A stretch of DNA of 64,000 bases from Opitutus sp. (GTDB lineage: Bacteria; Verrucomicrobiota; Verrucomicrobiia; Opitutales; Opitutaceae): NCBI GenBank assembly GCA_024998815.1, contig JACEUQ010000002.1, positions 1,130,501-1,194,500 of the forward strand. Reading direction: 5' to 3'. This document shows, piece after piece, positions 1-10,325 of the stretch; positions within the stretch are counted from its first letter, which is position 1, and the number at the start of each line of letters is the position of its first letter. The notes below the pieces were generated by a model. The model was not told where the DNA came from, did not search any database, and saw only the letters and a program-made list of their open reading frames with translations. The translations under genes and the position numbers were made by a program.

Positions 1-2
1 TC

Positions 3-1919
3 GCCGACGAGGCCCACCGCAGCCAATACGGGTTCGGCGGCAAGGTGAACGAGAAGACCGGCGCAATGTCCTACGGCTTCGCCAGCAACCTGCGCGATGC
101 GTTGCCCAACGCGTCGTTTATCGGCTTCACCGGCACGCCGATTGAAAAGGCCGACGCGAACACGCGCGGGGTGTTTGGTGACTACATTTCCATTTACGAC
201 ATTCAGCGGGCGGTCGCCGACAAGGCCACGGTGCCGATTTACTACGAGAGCCGCATTTCCAAGCTGAGCCTGAACGCGGCGGCGTTGCCCAAGCTGGATG
301 CGGAGTTCGAGGAAATCACCGAGGGCGAGGAGCTGACCAAGAAGGAAAAGCTCAAAACGAAGTGGGCGGCGCTGGAGGCGTTGGTGGGCGACCCGTCGCG
401 CGTCGCACTGGTGGCGGCCGACCTGGTGGCGCATTTCGAAAAACGGGTGGAGGCGATGAACGGCAAGGCGATGGTCGTGTGCATGAGCCGGCGCATCTGC
501 GTGGATTTTTACGAGGCGCTCATCAAGCTGCGCCCCGACTGGGCCAGCGCCCCGAACGACGATCCCGAAGCCGAGAAGGGCAAAGCCTGCGTGGTCAAGG
601 TGGTCATGACCGGCAGCGCCGACGATGGCCCGGTGTGGGCGGCGCATAGCCGCAACAAGGAGAAGCGGCGCAAGTTGGCCAACCGGTTTAAGGACAGCAA
701 AGATCCGTTCCGCATCGTGATCGTGCGCGACATGTGGCTGACCGGCTTTGATGCGCCCTGCCTGCACACGATGTATGCGGACAAGCCGATGCAGGGGCAC
801 GGTCTCATGCAGGCCATCGCCCGGGTGAATCGAGTTTTCCGCGACAAGCCGGGCGGCCTGGTGGTGGATTACCTCGGTCTGGCCGACCAGTTGAAAAAAG
901 CCCTCGCCACCTACACGGAGAGCGGCGGCCAAGGAGATCCGGTGATCGACCCGGAGCAGGCCATTGCGGTGATGATGGAAAAACACGGCATCGCCTGTGA
1001 CCTGATGCACGGGTTTAGCTGGGACAAGTGGACCAGCGGCAAACCCGCCGAACGCCTCGCCCTTCTACCCGCCGGCCAGGAGCACGTCCTGGAGCAGGCG
1101 GATGGCAAAAAGCGCTTCGTCCAAGTGGTGACGGAGTTGTCACGGGCGTTCGCCCTGTGCGCGGCCAGCGATGACGCGACCGAGATCCGCGATGACGTAT
1201 CGTTTTTCCAGGCGATTCAGGCCGCGCTCAACAAGCAAACCACCAACCACCGCAAGACGCCCGAGCAGGTTGACGCCGCTATTCGGCAGCTCGTCTCCGG
1301 TGCGATCATGGCGGACGGCCAGATCATCGACGTGTTCTCGGCGGCGGGACTGCCCAAGCAGGACATCAGCATCCTGAGCGACCAGTTCCTGTCCGAGGTG
1401 CGCGGGCTCAAGCACAAGAACGTCGCCGCCGAGTTGTTGGAGAAATTGCTCAAGGACGAACTCAAGGTGCGCTCGAAGCGCAATCTGGTGCAGAGCCAGG
1501 TGTTTTCGGAAAAGCTCAAGAAGACGCTCAACTCCTATCACAACCGGGCGATTTCCACGGTGCAGGTGATTGAGGAGCTGATCAAACTGGCGAAAGACCT
1601 CGATGCCGCCACCAAGCGCGGCGAAGACCTCGGCCTGACGGATGACGAGGTGGCCTTCTACGACGCGCTGGCCGCCAACGAGAGCGCCTTCGTGGCGATG
1701 GGTGACGACAAGCTCCGGGTGATAGCGGCGGAGTTGATTTCCAAGGTGCGGCAGAGCGTGACCATCGACTGGACGCTGCGGGAAAGCGCGCGGTCGAAGA
1801 TCAAGATCATCGTGAAGCGGATTCTTAACAAATATGGGTATCCGCCGGACTTGCAGGAAGAGGCTGTGAAGACGGTGTTGGCCCAGGCGGAGCTGCTGTG
1901 CGCGGATTGGGCGCGGTAG
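3..1919 (+). CDS. hsdR: Type I restriction endonuclease subunit R, C-terminal part (start outside window)
   Basis: This is the motor and translocase part of a type I restriction enzyme, which acts with HsdM and HsdS to translocate and cut unmodified DNA. The reading frame is open from base 3, where it already encodes DEAH (Walker B, bases 6-17), so the true start and the N-terminal nuclease domain lie upstream of the window. Later come a GFTGTP helicase motif III (around base 123), an MWLTGFDAP segment and a QAIARVNR motif VI (around base 810), all typical of HsdR. The C-terminal third (about residues 400-638) is the helical region expected to contact HsdM. The partner genes hsdM and hsdS are not in the window and would lie upstream. 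The frame is intact to the TAG at 1917-1919. Confidence 0.93.
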   Translation, partial: ADEAHRSQYGFGGKVNEKTGAMSYGFASNLRDALPNASFIGFTGTPIEKADANTRGVFGDYISIYDIQRAVADKATVPIYYESRISKLSLNAAALPKLDAEFEEITEGEELTKKEKLKTKWAALEALVGDPSRVALVAADLVAHFEKRVEAMNGKAMVVCMSRRICVDFYEALIKLRPDWASAPNDDPEAEKGKACVVKVVMTGSADDGPVWAAHSRNKEKRRKLANRFKDSKDPFRIVIVRDMWLTGFDAPCLHTMYADKPMQGHGLMQAIARVNRVFRDKPGGLVVDYLGLADQLKKALATYTESGGQGDPVIDPEQAIAVMMEKHGIACDLMHGFSWDKWTSGKPAERLALLPAGQEHVLEQADGKKRFVQVVTELSRAFALCAASDDATEIRDDVSFFQAIQAALNKQTTNHRKTPEQVDAAIRQLVSGAIMADGQIIDVFSAAGLPKQDISILSDQFLSEVRGLKHKNVAAELLEKLLKDELKVRSKRNLVQSQVFSEKLKKTLNSYHNRAISTVQVIEELIKLAKDLDAATKRGEDLGLTDDEVAFYDALAANESAFVAMGDDKLRVIAAELISKVRQSVTIDWTLRESARSKIKIIVKRILNKYGYPPDLQEEAVKTVLAQAELLCADWAR

Positions 1920-1990
1920 TCCACGGCGGGCGAGGCGGTGGGCGAGGCAGACGGGCCCAGAAAGGGCCTGGACAAAAAATAAACGGGCAT

Positions 1991-2027
1991 AAAAAAGCCC
2001 CAAAAACTCTTGTAAGTCTTTGGGGCT
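1991..2027 (-). terminator. Rho-independent terminator downstream of tRNA-Met
   Basis: Read on the minus strand, AGCCCCAAAG pairs with CTTTTGGGGC-like sequence, giving a strong stem followed by a run of six T. It sits directly after the tRNA 3' end and probably ends its transcript. The same hairpin may also stop hsdR transcripts arriving from the other side. Confidence 0.75.
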
Positions 2028-2031
2028 AAAG

Positions 2032-2106
<75 letters not shown>

Positions 2107-2147
2107 GTTAGCCGAAAGGCGGAAGCAAAATGGCCGGACGCCACTTG

Positions 2148-4169
2148 TCAAGAGTGCGAACCGTGCGAGCCGCCGGATTTTGCCCCAGCTCCCGAGCGGG
2201 CCGCTCCGGCCGCCTTGGCTTTGGGCGCGGACTTGGGCTTACGTTTGGGCGTGCGCTCAATGTTGAGGTAGGTCTTCGAGCGCATCTGCTCCTCGTAGAA
2301 TTCCACCAGGCGCACGCCTTCACGCGGCTTGACCAGGTCCTTCTTGGTGGCGGAGTCGATCTGCGCCTTCATCTTGCGGGTCAGCTCCTCCCACTGGTAC
2401 TGCACGCCGTCGATCACGTCGGAGACGCGGCTGCCGGCCAGCGCCTCTTCGATGTAGTAGCCGTTGGGCTCGTCGGGCTCCAGAAAGACGTGCACCTCGT
2501 TGACGCGGCCGAAGAGGTTGTGCAGGTCGCCCATGATGTCCTGGTAGGCTCCGGTGAGGAATACGCCGAGGTAATAGGGCTTATTGTTAAGCGGGTGCAG
2601 GGGAAGGTGATCCTTGGTGTCCTGCAGGTCGATGAAGGTGTTGATCTTGCCGTCGGAGTCGCAGGTGATGTCCACCAGGATGGCGTTGATCGAGGGCTTT
2701 TCCTCAAGGCGGTGCAGCGGGGTGATCGGGAACAGCTGCTTGAGCGCCCAGTGGTCGAGCAACGACTGGAAAACCGAAAAGTTGCACACGTACTGGTCGG
2801 CGAGCAGCGCGTTGAGGTCATGCAGCTCCTCGGGGACGTAGCCGACGTCGCGCGTCTCCTTGGCGATTTGCTCGCACACCTGCCAGTAAAGCGACTCGGC
2901 GGCGGCGCGGTTTTCGAGGTCAAGGTAGCCGAGATTAAAGAGGTTAAACGACTCCTCCTTCTTCTGCATGGCGTCGTGGAAACGCTCCAGCATGCCCAGC
3001 TTGGACTTGTTTTTGAGCAACAACTCCAGGTCGGTGACCACCTTGTGTTTGACCTTGGGCAGGTGTTGCTGGCCGAGGGTTTCGCGCTTGTTGATGCGCT
3101 CAAACACCTCGACCACCAGCATCGAATGGGGGGCAACCACCGCGCGGCCCGACTCGGTGACGATATCGGGCACGGCGACATTGGAGGCGACGCAGATGTC
3201 GCGGATGTTGGCCACCACGTCGCGGGCGTATTCGGCCATCGTGTAGTTCATCGACGACTCGAAGTTGGTGCGCGAGCCATCGTAGTCGATGCCCAGGCCG
3301 CCGCCGCAATCCAGGTAGCCCATGGGGAAACCCATTTTAACGAGCTGGCAGTAAAACCGGGTGGCCTCGATCACGGCGTTCTTGATCGTGATGATGTTGG
3401 GCACCTGCGAACCGATGTGGAAGTGCACCAGCTTCACGCACTGGGTGAGCTTGGCTTTTTTGAGCTTCTCAGTGGCGAAAAGGATCTCCGCGGTGTTCAA
3501 GCCGAACTTCGCGTTGTCGCCGGTGGACGACGACCACTTGCCCTCGCCGCGCGTTTGCAATTTGGCGCGGAAGCCGATCAGAGGCTTAACCCCCACCTCG
3601 GCGGCGATGGTGATGATGTCGTCCACCTCGGTGAGCTGCTCGACGACGATGATGATTTGTTTGCCGATCTTGCGGCCCAGAAGTGCAAGACGGATGTAGT
3701 CGTGATCCTTGTAACCGTTGCAAATGATCAGCCGGTCGGAGCCCTCGTGCATGGCCAGAGCGATCATGAGCTCGGGCTTGGAGCCGGCCTCCAGTCCGTA
3801 GCCGAAATTTTTGCCCGCATCGACGATCTCGTCGACGACCTCGCGCAGCTGGTTCACCTTGATCGGGAACACACCGCGGTATTCGCCCTTGTAGCCTTCT
3901 TCCTTGATGGCTTTGCGGAACAGCTCGTTGAGCTGGGTGACGCGGTGGTGGAGCAAGTCCTGAAAGCGGATGACCAGCGGGGCCTTGAGGCCCATGCCGA
4001 CGGCCTCGTCCACCACATCCATGATACGAATCTCGCGGCCATCGGCGAGGGGCTGAACATTGACGAAACCGTCAGCACCGGCACCGAAGTGGCCGGAGCC
4101 CCAACGCTTGAAACCGTAGATTTCTTCGGATTGCGCGACTGACCAGGAGGAGGCGGATTTGCTTTTCAA
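2148..4169 (-). CDS. speA: Biosynthetic arginine decarboxylase
   Basis: PLP-dependent decarboxylation of arginine to agmatine is the first step of the agmatine route to putrescine and spermidine. The 673-residue length fits the SpeA family (about 630-670). The PLP lysine lies in FPIKVNQ (K104) within the N-terminal TIM-like barrel. A glycine-rich CGGGLGIDYDG segment follows, and the DVVDEAVGMGL start of the barrel is clear. The C-terminal helical region ends in a basic, low-complexity tail (after about residue 640) that looks lineage specific. The gene stands alone between tRNA-Met and the divergently transcribed yajC operon. No agmatinase or agmatine deiminase gene lies nearby. Confidence 0.95.
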   Translation of the reverse strand: MKSKSASSWSVAQSEEIYGFKRWGSGHFGAGADGFVNVQPLADGREIRIMDVVDEAVGMGLKAPLVIRFQDLLHHRVTQLNELFRKAIKEEGYKGEYRGVFPIKVNQLREVVDEIVDAGKNFGYGLEAGSKPELMIALAMHEGSDRLIICNGYKDHDYIRLALLGRKIGKQIIIVVEQLTEVDDIITIAAEVGVKPLIGFRAKLQTRGEGKWSSSTGDNAKFGLNTAEILFATEKLKKAKLTQCVKLVHFHIGSQVPNIITIKNAVIEATRFYCQLVKMGFPMGYLDCGGGLGIDYDGSRTNFESSMNYTMAEYARDVVANIRDICVASNVAVPDIVTESGRAVVAPHSMLVVEVFERINKRETLGQQHLPKVKHKVVTDLELLLKNKSKLGMLERFHDAMQKKEESFNLFNLGYLDLENRAAAESLYWQVCEQIAKETRDVGYVPEELHDLNALLADQYVCNFSVFQSLLDHWALKQLFPITPLHRLEEKPSINAILVDITCDSDGKINTFIDLQDTKDHLPLHPLNNKPYYLGVFLTGAYQDIMGDLHNLFGRVNEVHVFLEPDEPNGYYIEEALAGSRVSDVIDGVQYQWEELTRKMKAQIDSATKKDLVKPREGVRLVEFYEEQMRSKTYLNIERTPKRKPKSAPKAKAAGAARSGAGAKSGGSHGSHS

Positions 4170-4273
4170 AAGAGGGAAAGGTGTACGAGCAGGGTTATGG
4201 CTTGCGTTCAGAAAGGTGGAAGCGGTTATCTAGCTGTTTCATTTTCCAAAAACCACAACTCGAAATAACAACC

Positions 4274-4591
4274 ATGACACACGTCGTTCTTGCCCCGTCC
4301 TTTCTCGCCCAGCAAGCCGCCCCCGGCGGCGGTTTTGGCCAGATCATCTTCTTGGTACTTATGTTCGCCGCAATGTACTTTTTGATGATCGCCCCCCAGC
4401 GCAAAAAGCAGAAAGAGCACGCCAAGATGCTTGAATCCCTCACCACGGGCGACGAGGTCGTCACCTCCGGCGGCATCTACGGCGAGATCACCAACAAAAA
4501 GGACGACCGCTACGTCATCCGCATCGCCGAAGGCACCAAGATCGAAGTCGGCAAGGCATTCATCCACGCCTTGGTTAAAAAGTCCGACTAA
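4274..4591 (+). CDS. yajC: Preprotein translocase subunit YajC
   Basis: YajC is a small inner-membrane accessory of the SecDF complex. The 105-residue product has one transmembrane segment (about residues 22-40) followed by the family signature APQRKKQKEH and a compact cytoplasmic domain with TGDEVVTSGGIYG. I chose the ATG at 4274 because it gives a normal YajC N-terminus; the frame is open from 4181. It is followed by secDF on the same strand, the usual order (yajC-secD-secF), so the genes are probably co-transcribed despite about 185 bases between them. Confidence 0.95.
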   Translation: MTHVVLAPSFLAQQAAPGGGFGQIIFLVLMFAAMYFLMIAPQRKKQKEHAKMLESLTTGDEVVTSGGIYGEITNKKDDRYVIRIAEGTKIEVGKAFIHALVKKSD

Positions 4592-4776
4592 AACCTTGGG
4601 CTGCTTCAGACTGGCGGGTGGGAAGCGGTCCAGCGTACGCCTTTCCCCCGCCCCGTTAGTGGCGAACCCAGCCACCTACCGCGCTCAGTCATAGACTGGG
4701 TGCGGTTTGCCCGTTTTGCGCCATGGGCCTCCTTGAAACCGCAGGCGTGATTACCCCAATTTTAACCAAACTCAAC

Positions 4777-7347
4777 ATGCTTAAACGCAACTTCTGGAAG
4801 CTGACCCTCAGCTTTGCCATCGTTCTCTGGGCGCTGTCGTCGCTCCTGCCGATCAACGACCGGCCCTTTGCCGAATTCGCCGCCGAAAAGGCCAGCGCCA
4901 AATCGGCCGAGTTCTCGGCCCTCATTAAAGAATCCGCCGCGCGCGTCGCGTCCAAACAATCCCCCAGCGTCTTTGTGGCGCTCAAGGTCATTGCCAAGGA
5001 GCGCAAGCTCGACCTGACCACCTATTTCCCGCAGTTCCCGATCGAGGCCTCCTTGGGCAACGTCGAGAAGCGCAATGCCATTTTGCTCGATCACTTGCTG
5101 GCCCAGTCCAAGGGCAAGCTCCAGCTCGGCCTCGATCTCAAGGGCGGCATCGCCTTCACCCTGGAAGCCTCCGATGTCCCCGGCGCCGCCAACCTTGGTG
5201 ACGACGAGCGCAAACAAAAGCTCTCCAAGGCCATCGAGATCATCGGTGAGCGTATCAACGGCCTCGGTGTTGCCGAGCCCCTGATCCGTGCTGTCGGTAA
5301 CAACCGCATCGAGGTCCAGCTCCCCGGTATCAACACCAACGACAACCCCGAGGTGGTCGCCAGCGTGCAAAAGCCTGCGCGCCTCGACTTCCGCCTGGTT
5401 TATCCCTTCGGCACTCCGGCCAGCGTCCCTGAGACCCCTGCCGGCTACGAGGTGCTTGAGCTCGAACAGGATGTTCGCGGCCAAACCGTCACCGACACTC
5501 TCTACGTCAAGCGCCTGCCCTCGATGACGGGCGACGGCGTCTCGGGCGCTTATCCGGTGATGGATGAGTTCGGCCGTTTTAAGATCAACCTGCGTTTCAA
5601 CCCAGCCGGTTCGCAGCGTTTTGCCGAAGTGACCCGTGAGATCGCCGAGTACTCGCAGCAACTCCAGCAGCAGTCGGGTAATGCCAACGCCCGCGCCCGC
5701 CTGGCCATCGTGCTGGACGGTAAACTGTATTCCGCCCCCGGCGTGGAAAAGGAAATCTCCGGCGGCTCCGCCGAGATCTCCGGTAACTTTTCCCAGCGCG
5801 AGGCGTTCGAACTCTCCAATGTGCTCAACAACCCGCTCGACCTGCCCTTGCAGATCAAGGAGCAGTACGAGGTCGGGCCCTCGCTCGCCGCCGACTCGGT
5901 CGCCAGCGGCAAATTGGCGTTCATCATCGGCACGGCGCTGACGGCCGCGTTTATCGTCTTATTCTACACTACGGGCGGCTTACTGGCGGTGATCGCGATG
6001 GGCCTCAACGTTGTGATCATCCTCGGGGTGATGGCCAGCATTGGGGCCACCTTGAGCATGCCTGGCATCGCCGGTATCGTGCTGACCATCGGCATGTCGG
6101 TGGACTCCAACATCCTGATTTTCGAGCGCATGCGCGAGGAGCTCAAACTGGGTAAATCGCTCAAGTCCGCACTCGAAGCCGGTTTTGAAAAAGCCTTTTC
6201 GGCCATTCTTGATGGTAATCTCACCACGCTCATCACCGCTGCGATCATGATCGCTCTGGGCTCCGGTCCGGTGAAGGGCTTTGGCGTCACCCTGGCGATC
6301 GGTATCTTTTCCACGATGTTCTCCGCCTTGGTCATCAGCCGCCTTTTCCTGGATTGGGCAATCCATGGCGAGTTCGTCAAAAAAATGCGCATGGTTTCGG
6401 TCCTGCAGACGACCAACTACGATTTCTTAAAGTATGCCCGTGGAGCCTTCATCGTCTCCTGGCTGATCGTACTCGCCGGCATCGCCACCGTTTTGGTTAA
6501 AGGTAAGGACATCTACGGCATTGATTTCTCGGGCGGTGACCAGGTGTCCCTGTCATTCGAAAAGCCGGTGTCTTTGGCCGAAGTCCGCAAGGTGGCTGCC
6601 AGCCAAAACATCAGCGACATCAGCTTGTCTTACACCAAGCAAATCGGCGGCGAGACCGAGGTCTTGCGCCTGACCACGCCCTTTGATCAGGCGAAGCTGG
6701 TGGTGAAGGCCCTCCAAACCGCCCACCCGTCGGCTGGGTTTAAGCTGGTGAGCGAAGCGCGCATCGGGCCTTCGGTGGGGGATGAAATTAAGTCCAATGC
6801 GGCCTGGGCCATCTTCTGGTCCTTGGTGCTGATTCTTATTTACGTGGCATTTCGCTTCGAGGTGGGCTACGGCATCGGCGCGGTCGTTTCCACGCTGCAC
6901 GACGTGCTCATCACGATCGGCGTTTTTGTGATGATCGGCGGTCAGTTTAACGCCTCGATGGTCGCGGCCATCCTATTGATCGTGGGTTACTCGATCAATG
7001 ACACGATCGTGGTCTTCGATCGTATTCGTGAGGAGCTGTTACTGAATCCCACCACGACCTTGCGCAACGTGATCAACCGGTCGTTAAACCTGACGCTGTC
7101 GCGAACGATCATTACGGGCGGCACCACCTTCATGACGGCGATCGTTCTCGCCACGGTGGCGGGCGGCGAAGTGCGCGACATCGCGATCACGTTGATCATC
7201 GGTGTCATCACCGGCACCTTCTCCTCGCTCTTCATTGCCAGCCCGATTTTCTTCTGGTGGCACAAGGGCGACCGGCATCACGTGGAAAAGAGCCATGACA
7301 CCAAGCCTGTCTACGAGTGGGACGCCGGCAGCAAGCCGTCGCAGTAA
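4777..7347 (+). CDS. secDF: Fused protein translocase subunit SecDF
   Basis: SecD and SecF use the proton gradient to help pull secreted proteins across the inner membrane. Here the two are one 856-residue chain. The SecD half (about 1-545) has an N-terminal membrane segment, a large periplasmic P1 region with LGLDLKGGI, and five C-terminal membrane helices including MSVDSNILIFERMREE. The SecF half (about 560-840) starts with another membrane segment and GIDFSGGDQV and ends with helices carrying YSINDTIVVFDRIREE. The ATG at 4777 begins MLKRNFWK, a typical cytoplasmic start before the first helix; an upstream in-frame ATG at 4723 would add 18 residues. It is followed 21 bases later by recJ. 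Confidence 0.95.
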   Translation: MLKRNFWKLTLSFAIVLWALSSLLPINDRPFAEFAAEKASAKSAEFSALIKESAARVASKQSPSVFVALKVIAKERKLDLTTYFPQFPIEASLGNVEKRNAILLDHLLAQSKGKLQLGLDLKGGIAFTLEASDVPGAANLGDDERKQKLSKAIEIIGERINGLGVAEPLIRAVGNNRIEVQLPGINTNDNPEVVASVQKPARLDFRLVYPFGTPASVPETPAGYEVLELEQDVRGQTVTDTLYVKRLPSMTGDGVSGAYPVMDEFGRFKINLRFNPAGSQRFAEVTREIAEYSQQLQQQSGNANARARLAIVLDGKLYSAPGVEKEISGGSAEISGNFSQREAFELSNVLNNPLDLPLQIKEQYEVGPSLAADSVASGKLAFIIGTALTAAFIVLFYTTGGLLAVIAMGLNVVIILGVMASIGATLSMPGIAGIVLTIGMSVDSNILIFERMREELKLGKSLKSALEAGFEKAFSAILDGNLTTLITAAIMIALGSGPVKGFGVTLAIGIFSTMFSALVISRLFLDWAIHGEFVKKMRMVSVLQTTNYDFLKYARGAFIVSWLIVLAGIATVLVKGKDIYGIDFSGGDQVSLSFEKPVSLAEVRKVAASQNISDISLSYTKQIGGETEVLRLTTPFDQAKLVVKALQTAHPSAGFKLVSEARIGPSVGDEIKSNAAWAIFWSLVLILIYVAFRFEVGYGIGAVVSTLHDVLITIGVFVMIGGQFNASMVAAILLIVGYSINDTIVVFDRIREELLLNPTTTLRNVINRSLNLTLSRTIITGGTTFMTAIVLATVAGGEVRDIAITLIIGVITGTFSSLFIASPIFFWWHKGDRHHVEKSHDTKPVYEWDAGSKPSQ

Positions 7348-7368
7348 CCCTGCGTTTCCGCACCGCTG

Positions 7369-9084
7369 ATGCGCTGGAGTTATAAGCCTTTCCCGGCCGA
7401 TGAGGTCGGGAAATTGAGCACGCAAACCGGGGTCACTCCCGTCATCGCCGAGCTGTTGCTGCGCAACGGCCTCAGTGACCCGGTTGCCGCCGCAAGTTTC
7501 TTGCGCCCGGTGCTCGCCGAGCTCAACGACCCCTTCCTTCTACCCAACGTAGAATTGGCGGCGGCTCGTCTACGCAAGGCGATCGAGTCGGCCGAGGACA
7601 TCGTCGTACTGGGCGATTACGACGTGGACGGCGTGAGCAGCACGACGCTGCTGGTGAGCATTCTGCGACGTTTCGGGGCGCAGCCGCGCTTCGTGGTGCC
7701 GCGGCGCATGGAGGATGGTTACGGGCTGTCGCGCAGTGCAATCGACCGCGCGCTTGAGCAGGGCAAACCGCAGCTGTTTATCGCGCTGGATTGCGGAACC
7801 AATTCCCATGACGAGGTCGCCTACCTCGTCTCGCAGGGCATCGAGGTGATGGTCATCGACCACCACCGGTCCAAAGAAAAACCCCTCGATCAAGGCCTGC
7901 TGGTGAACCCCCACGTGCATGGGTCCGCCGGCGACGAGGCGTGGCACAACTTGTGTACGGTGGGGCTGGTCTTCAAAGTGGCCCACGGCCTGATCAAACT
8001 GCTTCGCGCCGAAAACCACCCCGTCGCCCTTCAGGTCAAACTGCGCGACTACCTCGATTTGGCCGCGATGGGCACGGTCGCCGACCTCGTTCCGCTCACC
8101 GGCGAGAACCGGATTCTCGCCCGCTTTGGCCTGCGCATCCTTCAGGCCTGCGAGCGCCCGGGTGTCCGCGCGCTCATGCAGATCGCCGGTGTGCGCCCCG
8201 ACCACGGAATCAACCCCGTGGACATTTCCTTCCGCCTCGGCCCACGCATCAACGCCAGTGGCCGTTTGGCCGACGCGGCACTCTCGGTTGAGCTCATGCT
8301 GAGTGACGACGAGCAGTTTTGCGACGAGACGGCGCAGCAGCTCGATTTGTTTAACCGTGAGCGCCAGGAAATTGAGCGCCACATCACGGAAGAGGCCGAG
8401 CGCATGATCGAACGCGATTTCGCGGATTGGCCCGGGATCGTTTTATTCGGCGAGAACTGGCACCCCGGTGTGGTGGGTATTGTCGCGGGGCGCGTCAGCC
8501 GCAAATACAACCGCCCGTGCGTGGTGCTCGGCAACGAGGGCGAGTTCGCCAAAGGCTCTGGACGGAGCGTCAACGGGGTTAACCTGGTTGAAGTGCTGGG
8601 CGCATGCTGCGAGGAGCTCAACAGTTGGGGCGGGCACCCGATGGCGGTGGGCGTTTCCTTAAAGAAAATTCACCTCGAAACGTTCCGTAAGCGGTTTGCA
8701 GATGCTGTGCGCTTGGCGGCGGGCAGCGATTTGATCGAGGCCGTTCTGCACCTCTCGGCGTGGCTCACGCCCGATCAGATCCGCGACACCTTCATGGACG
8801 AACTCGAAGCCATGCAGCCCTTTGGCCAAGGAAACCCCGAACCTATTTTTGGCGTACGCGGGGTGGTGCTACGTTCACGCCCCGAGGTTTTCAAACTATC
8901 GCACTTCCGCTTTAGTTTCGAAGATTCACGCGGCCGGCGGCTTTTCGGAGTCGCATGGAAGATGGCCAATCGCCTGCCCCCGACCGGAGTGCCGCTGGAT
9001 TTCGCCGTCGAGTTGGCCTGGAACCATTTTAACGACCGTAAACTGCTGCAGGTTGAACTGGTCGACTGGCGCCTGAGCGAGTGA
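7369..9084 (+). CDS. recJ: Single-stranded-DNA-specific exonuclease RecJ
   Basis: RecJ is a 5'-3' single-strand exonuclease of recombination and mismatch repair. The 571-residue protein carries the DHH phosphoesterase motifs GDYDVDG (D83, D85, D87) and IDHHRS (about 163-168), then the DHHA1 region with GRSVNGVN and GGHPMAVG, and a C-terminal OB-like domain. Metal ligands are present, so the enzyme should be active. It begins 21 bases after secDF and is probably the last gene of the yajC-secDF-recJ operon, a pairing also seen in other bacteria. Confidence 0.95.
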   Translation: MRWSYKPFPADEVGKLSTQTGVTPVIAELLLRNGLSDPVAAASFLRPVLAELNDPFLLPNVELAAARLRKAIESAEDIVVLGDYDVDGVSSTTLLVSILRRFGAQPRFVVPRRMEDGYGLSRSAIDRALEQGKPQLFIALDCGTNSHDEVAYLVSQGIEVMVIDHHRSKEKPLDQGLLVNPHVHGSAGDEAWHNLCTVGLVFKVAHGLIKLLRAENHPVALQVKLRDYLDLAAMGTVADLVPLTGENRILARFGLRILQACERPGVRALMQIAGVRPDHGINPVDISFRLGPRINASGRLADAALSVELMLSDDEQFCDETAQQLDLFNRERQEIERHITEEAERMIERDFADWPGIVLFGENWHPGVVGIVAGRVSRKYNRPCVVLGNEGEFAKGSGRSVNGVNLVEVLGACCEELNSWGGHPMAVGVSLKKIHLETFRKRFADAVRLAAGSDLIEAVLHLSAWLTPDQIRDTFMDELEAMQPFGQGNPEPIFGVRGVVLRSRPEVFKLSHFRFSFEDSRGRRLFGVAWKMANRLPPTGVPLDFAVELAWNHFNDRKLLQVELVDWRLSE

Positions 9085-9603
9085 TGCGGGCGCGGCCGGA
9101 GTGAGTTACCCCGGCGAACAACGGCAATGACGCTCAACGTTTGTCAACCGGCGAGACCAAGCCGAAGGTCCGGAATTCAAACGACTTAGTAACCGCGTAA
9201 GACCTAAAATCACGAAAAAAAACGCCCAAAGCGGTAGAAGTTCAGCCAAAAATTTTTATGGTTTTAAATTTCCGTTGGAGGAACTCCCTGAAAAATTAAA
9301 AGGGGGTGAGGCCCGATAAAAGGATGTTAAAAATCCAGTAATCTGCTTCATAGCAGAATCTTATGGGCCACTAAATATGGCCAAAGAAAAAGATTCACGA
9401 AAGCGTCTTTCTGTGTTTTTACGTAAGATTCACAAACTGGATCCATGCGTCGCCCTATAAACCAAAAATGACGGACGCTATGCCGCAACAAAACCCTGCA
9501 AAGTGAATACATGCACTCGGTAAAATTTCAGCAGGCATTTCACGCACCCATCTAGTCCCTGTTCTAACGCGCCCCCCACTCTCTTAACATCTAAATAACC
9601 AAC
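9085..9603. other. Gene-free AT-rich stretch
   Basis: This stretch between recJ and the protease pseudogene is richer in A and T than its surroundings. It has no convincing open frame, tRNA or strong terminator. The drop in GC starts here and continues through the following block, which may mark the edge of transferred DNA or simply a promoter region. Confidence 0.5.
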
Positions 9604-10325
9604 ATGAAAAACGGCTACCTCTTCGCGCTCATACTGAGCATAACCCTACTCGTGGGATACAAGTACAATCAGGACCGTGTAGATACGCTTGAGAAGCAAC
9701 TCAAGGAGCTTCGAGTGGCAAAATCGAAAACCGGTGATGCGATAAATAATCTACGACTCCCGTTACTTAATTTTTCGGGAACACCGATCCAGAAATTCGT
9801 CGAAACCCTAAACGTTGTTTCAGCGGAAATCGACCCGGAAAAAGAAGGGGTTAAATTAGTACTCCTTGATTCCGAGAACATTGACTATCGAGTAACCACC
9901 TCGATTCAACATCTGTCCTATAAGGCAGCACTTGATTTAGCACTTAAAGGTTCAGGACTAGAGTACGTTGTAGACAGCAAATGCGTGGTAATTCAGAAAA
10001 AAGTCCGGACAGTCGGACGGAATTGGGCGAATGGAGTTGAGCTGGCCAGCCGGGAACAAAAAAGCGCCATTTATACAATCAAAACCAAGAATCGGGTATC
10101 CACTATTACCAAGACCGAAGTGGGAACTGGGTTTCTGGCGAAGATAAAGGGAAAGTTTTTCATCGTCACCAATTTACACGTAATCAGGGGCTGCTCGGAC
10201 CAGGACTCGATTGAAATAAGGAATATCAGTGGCGATCGGCTAAGCGTTGGAAACGTATACGCTGGTTATGGACACGACTTGGCAATTATGCAGGTTACTC
10301 CTTCCAGCGTGGACACCTACGCCTA

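Noticed and set aside
1140-2003. 287-codon minus-strand frame across the end of hsdR
   Set aside because: It overlaps hsdR almost completely and encodes an arginine- and leucine-rich sequence typical of a shadow.
2130-4142. A 670-codon open frame on the plus strand opposite speA
   Set aside because: It is the antisense shadow of a clear arginine decarboxylase gene; its composition is unlike a real protein and it has no recognisable domain.
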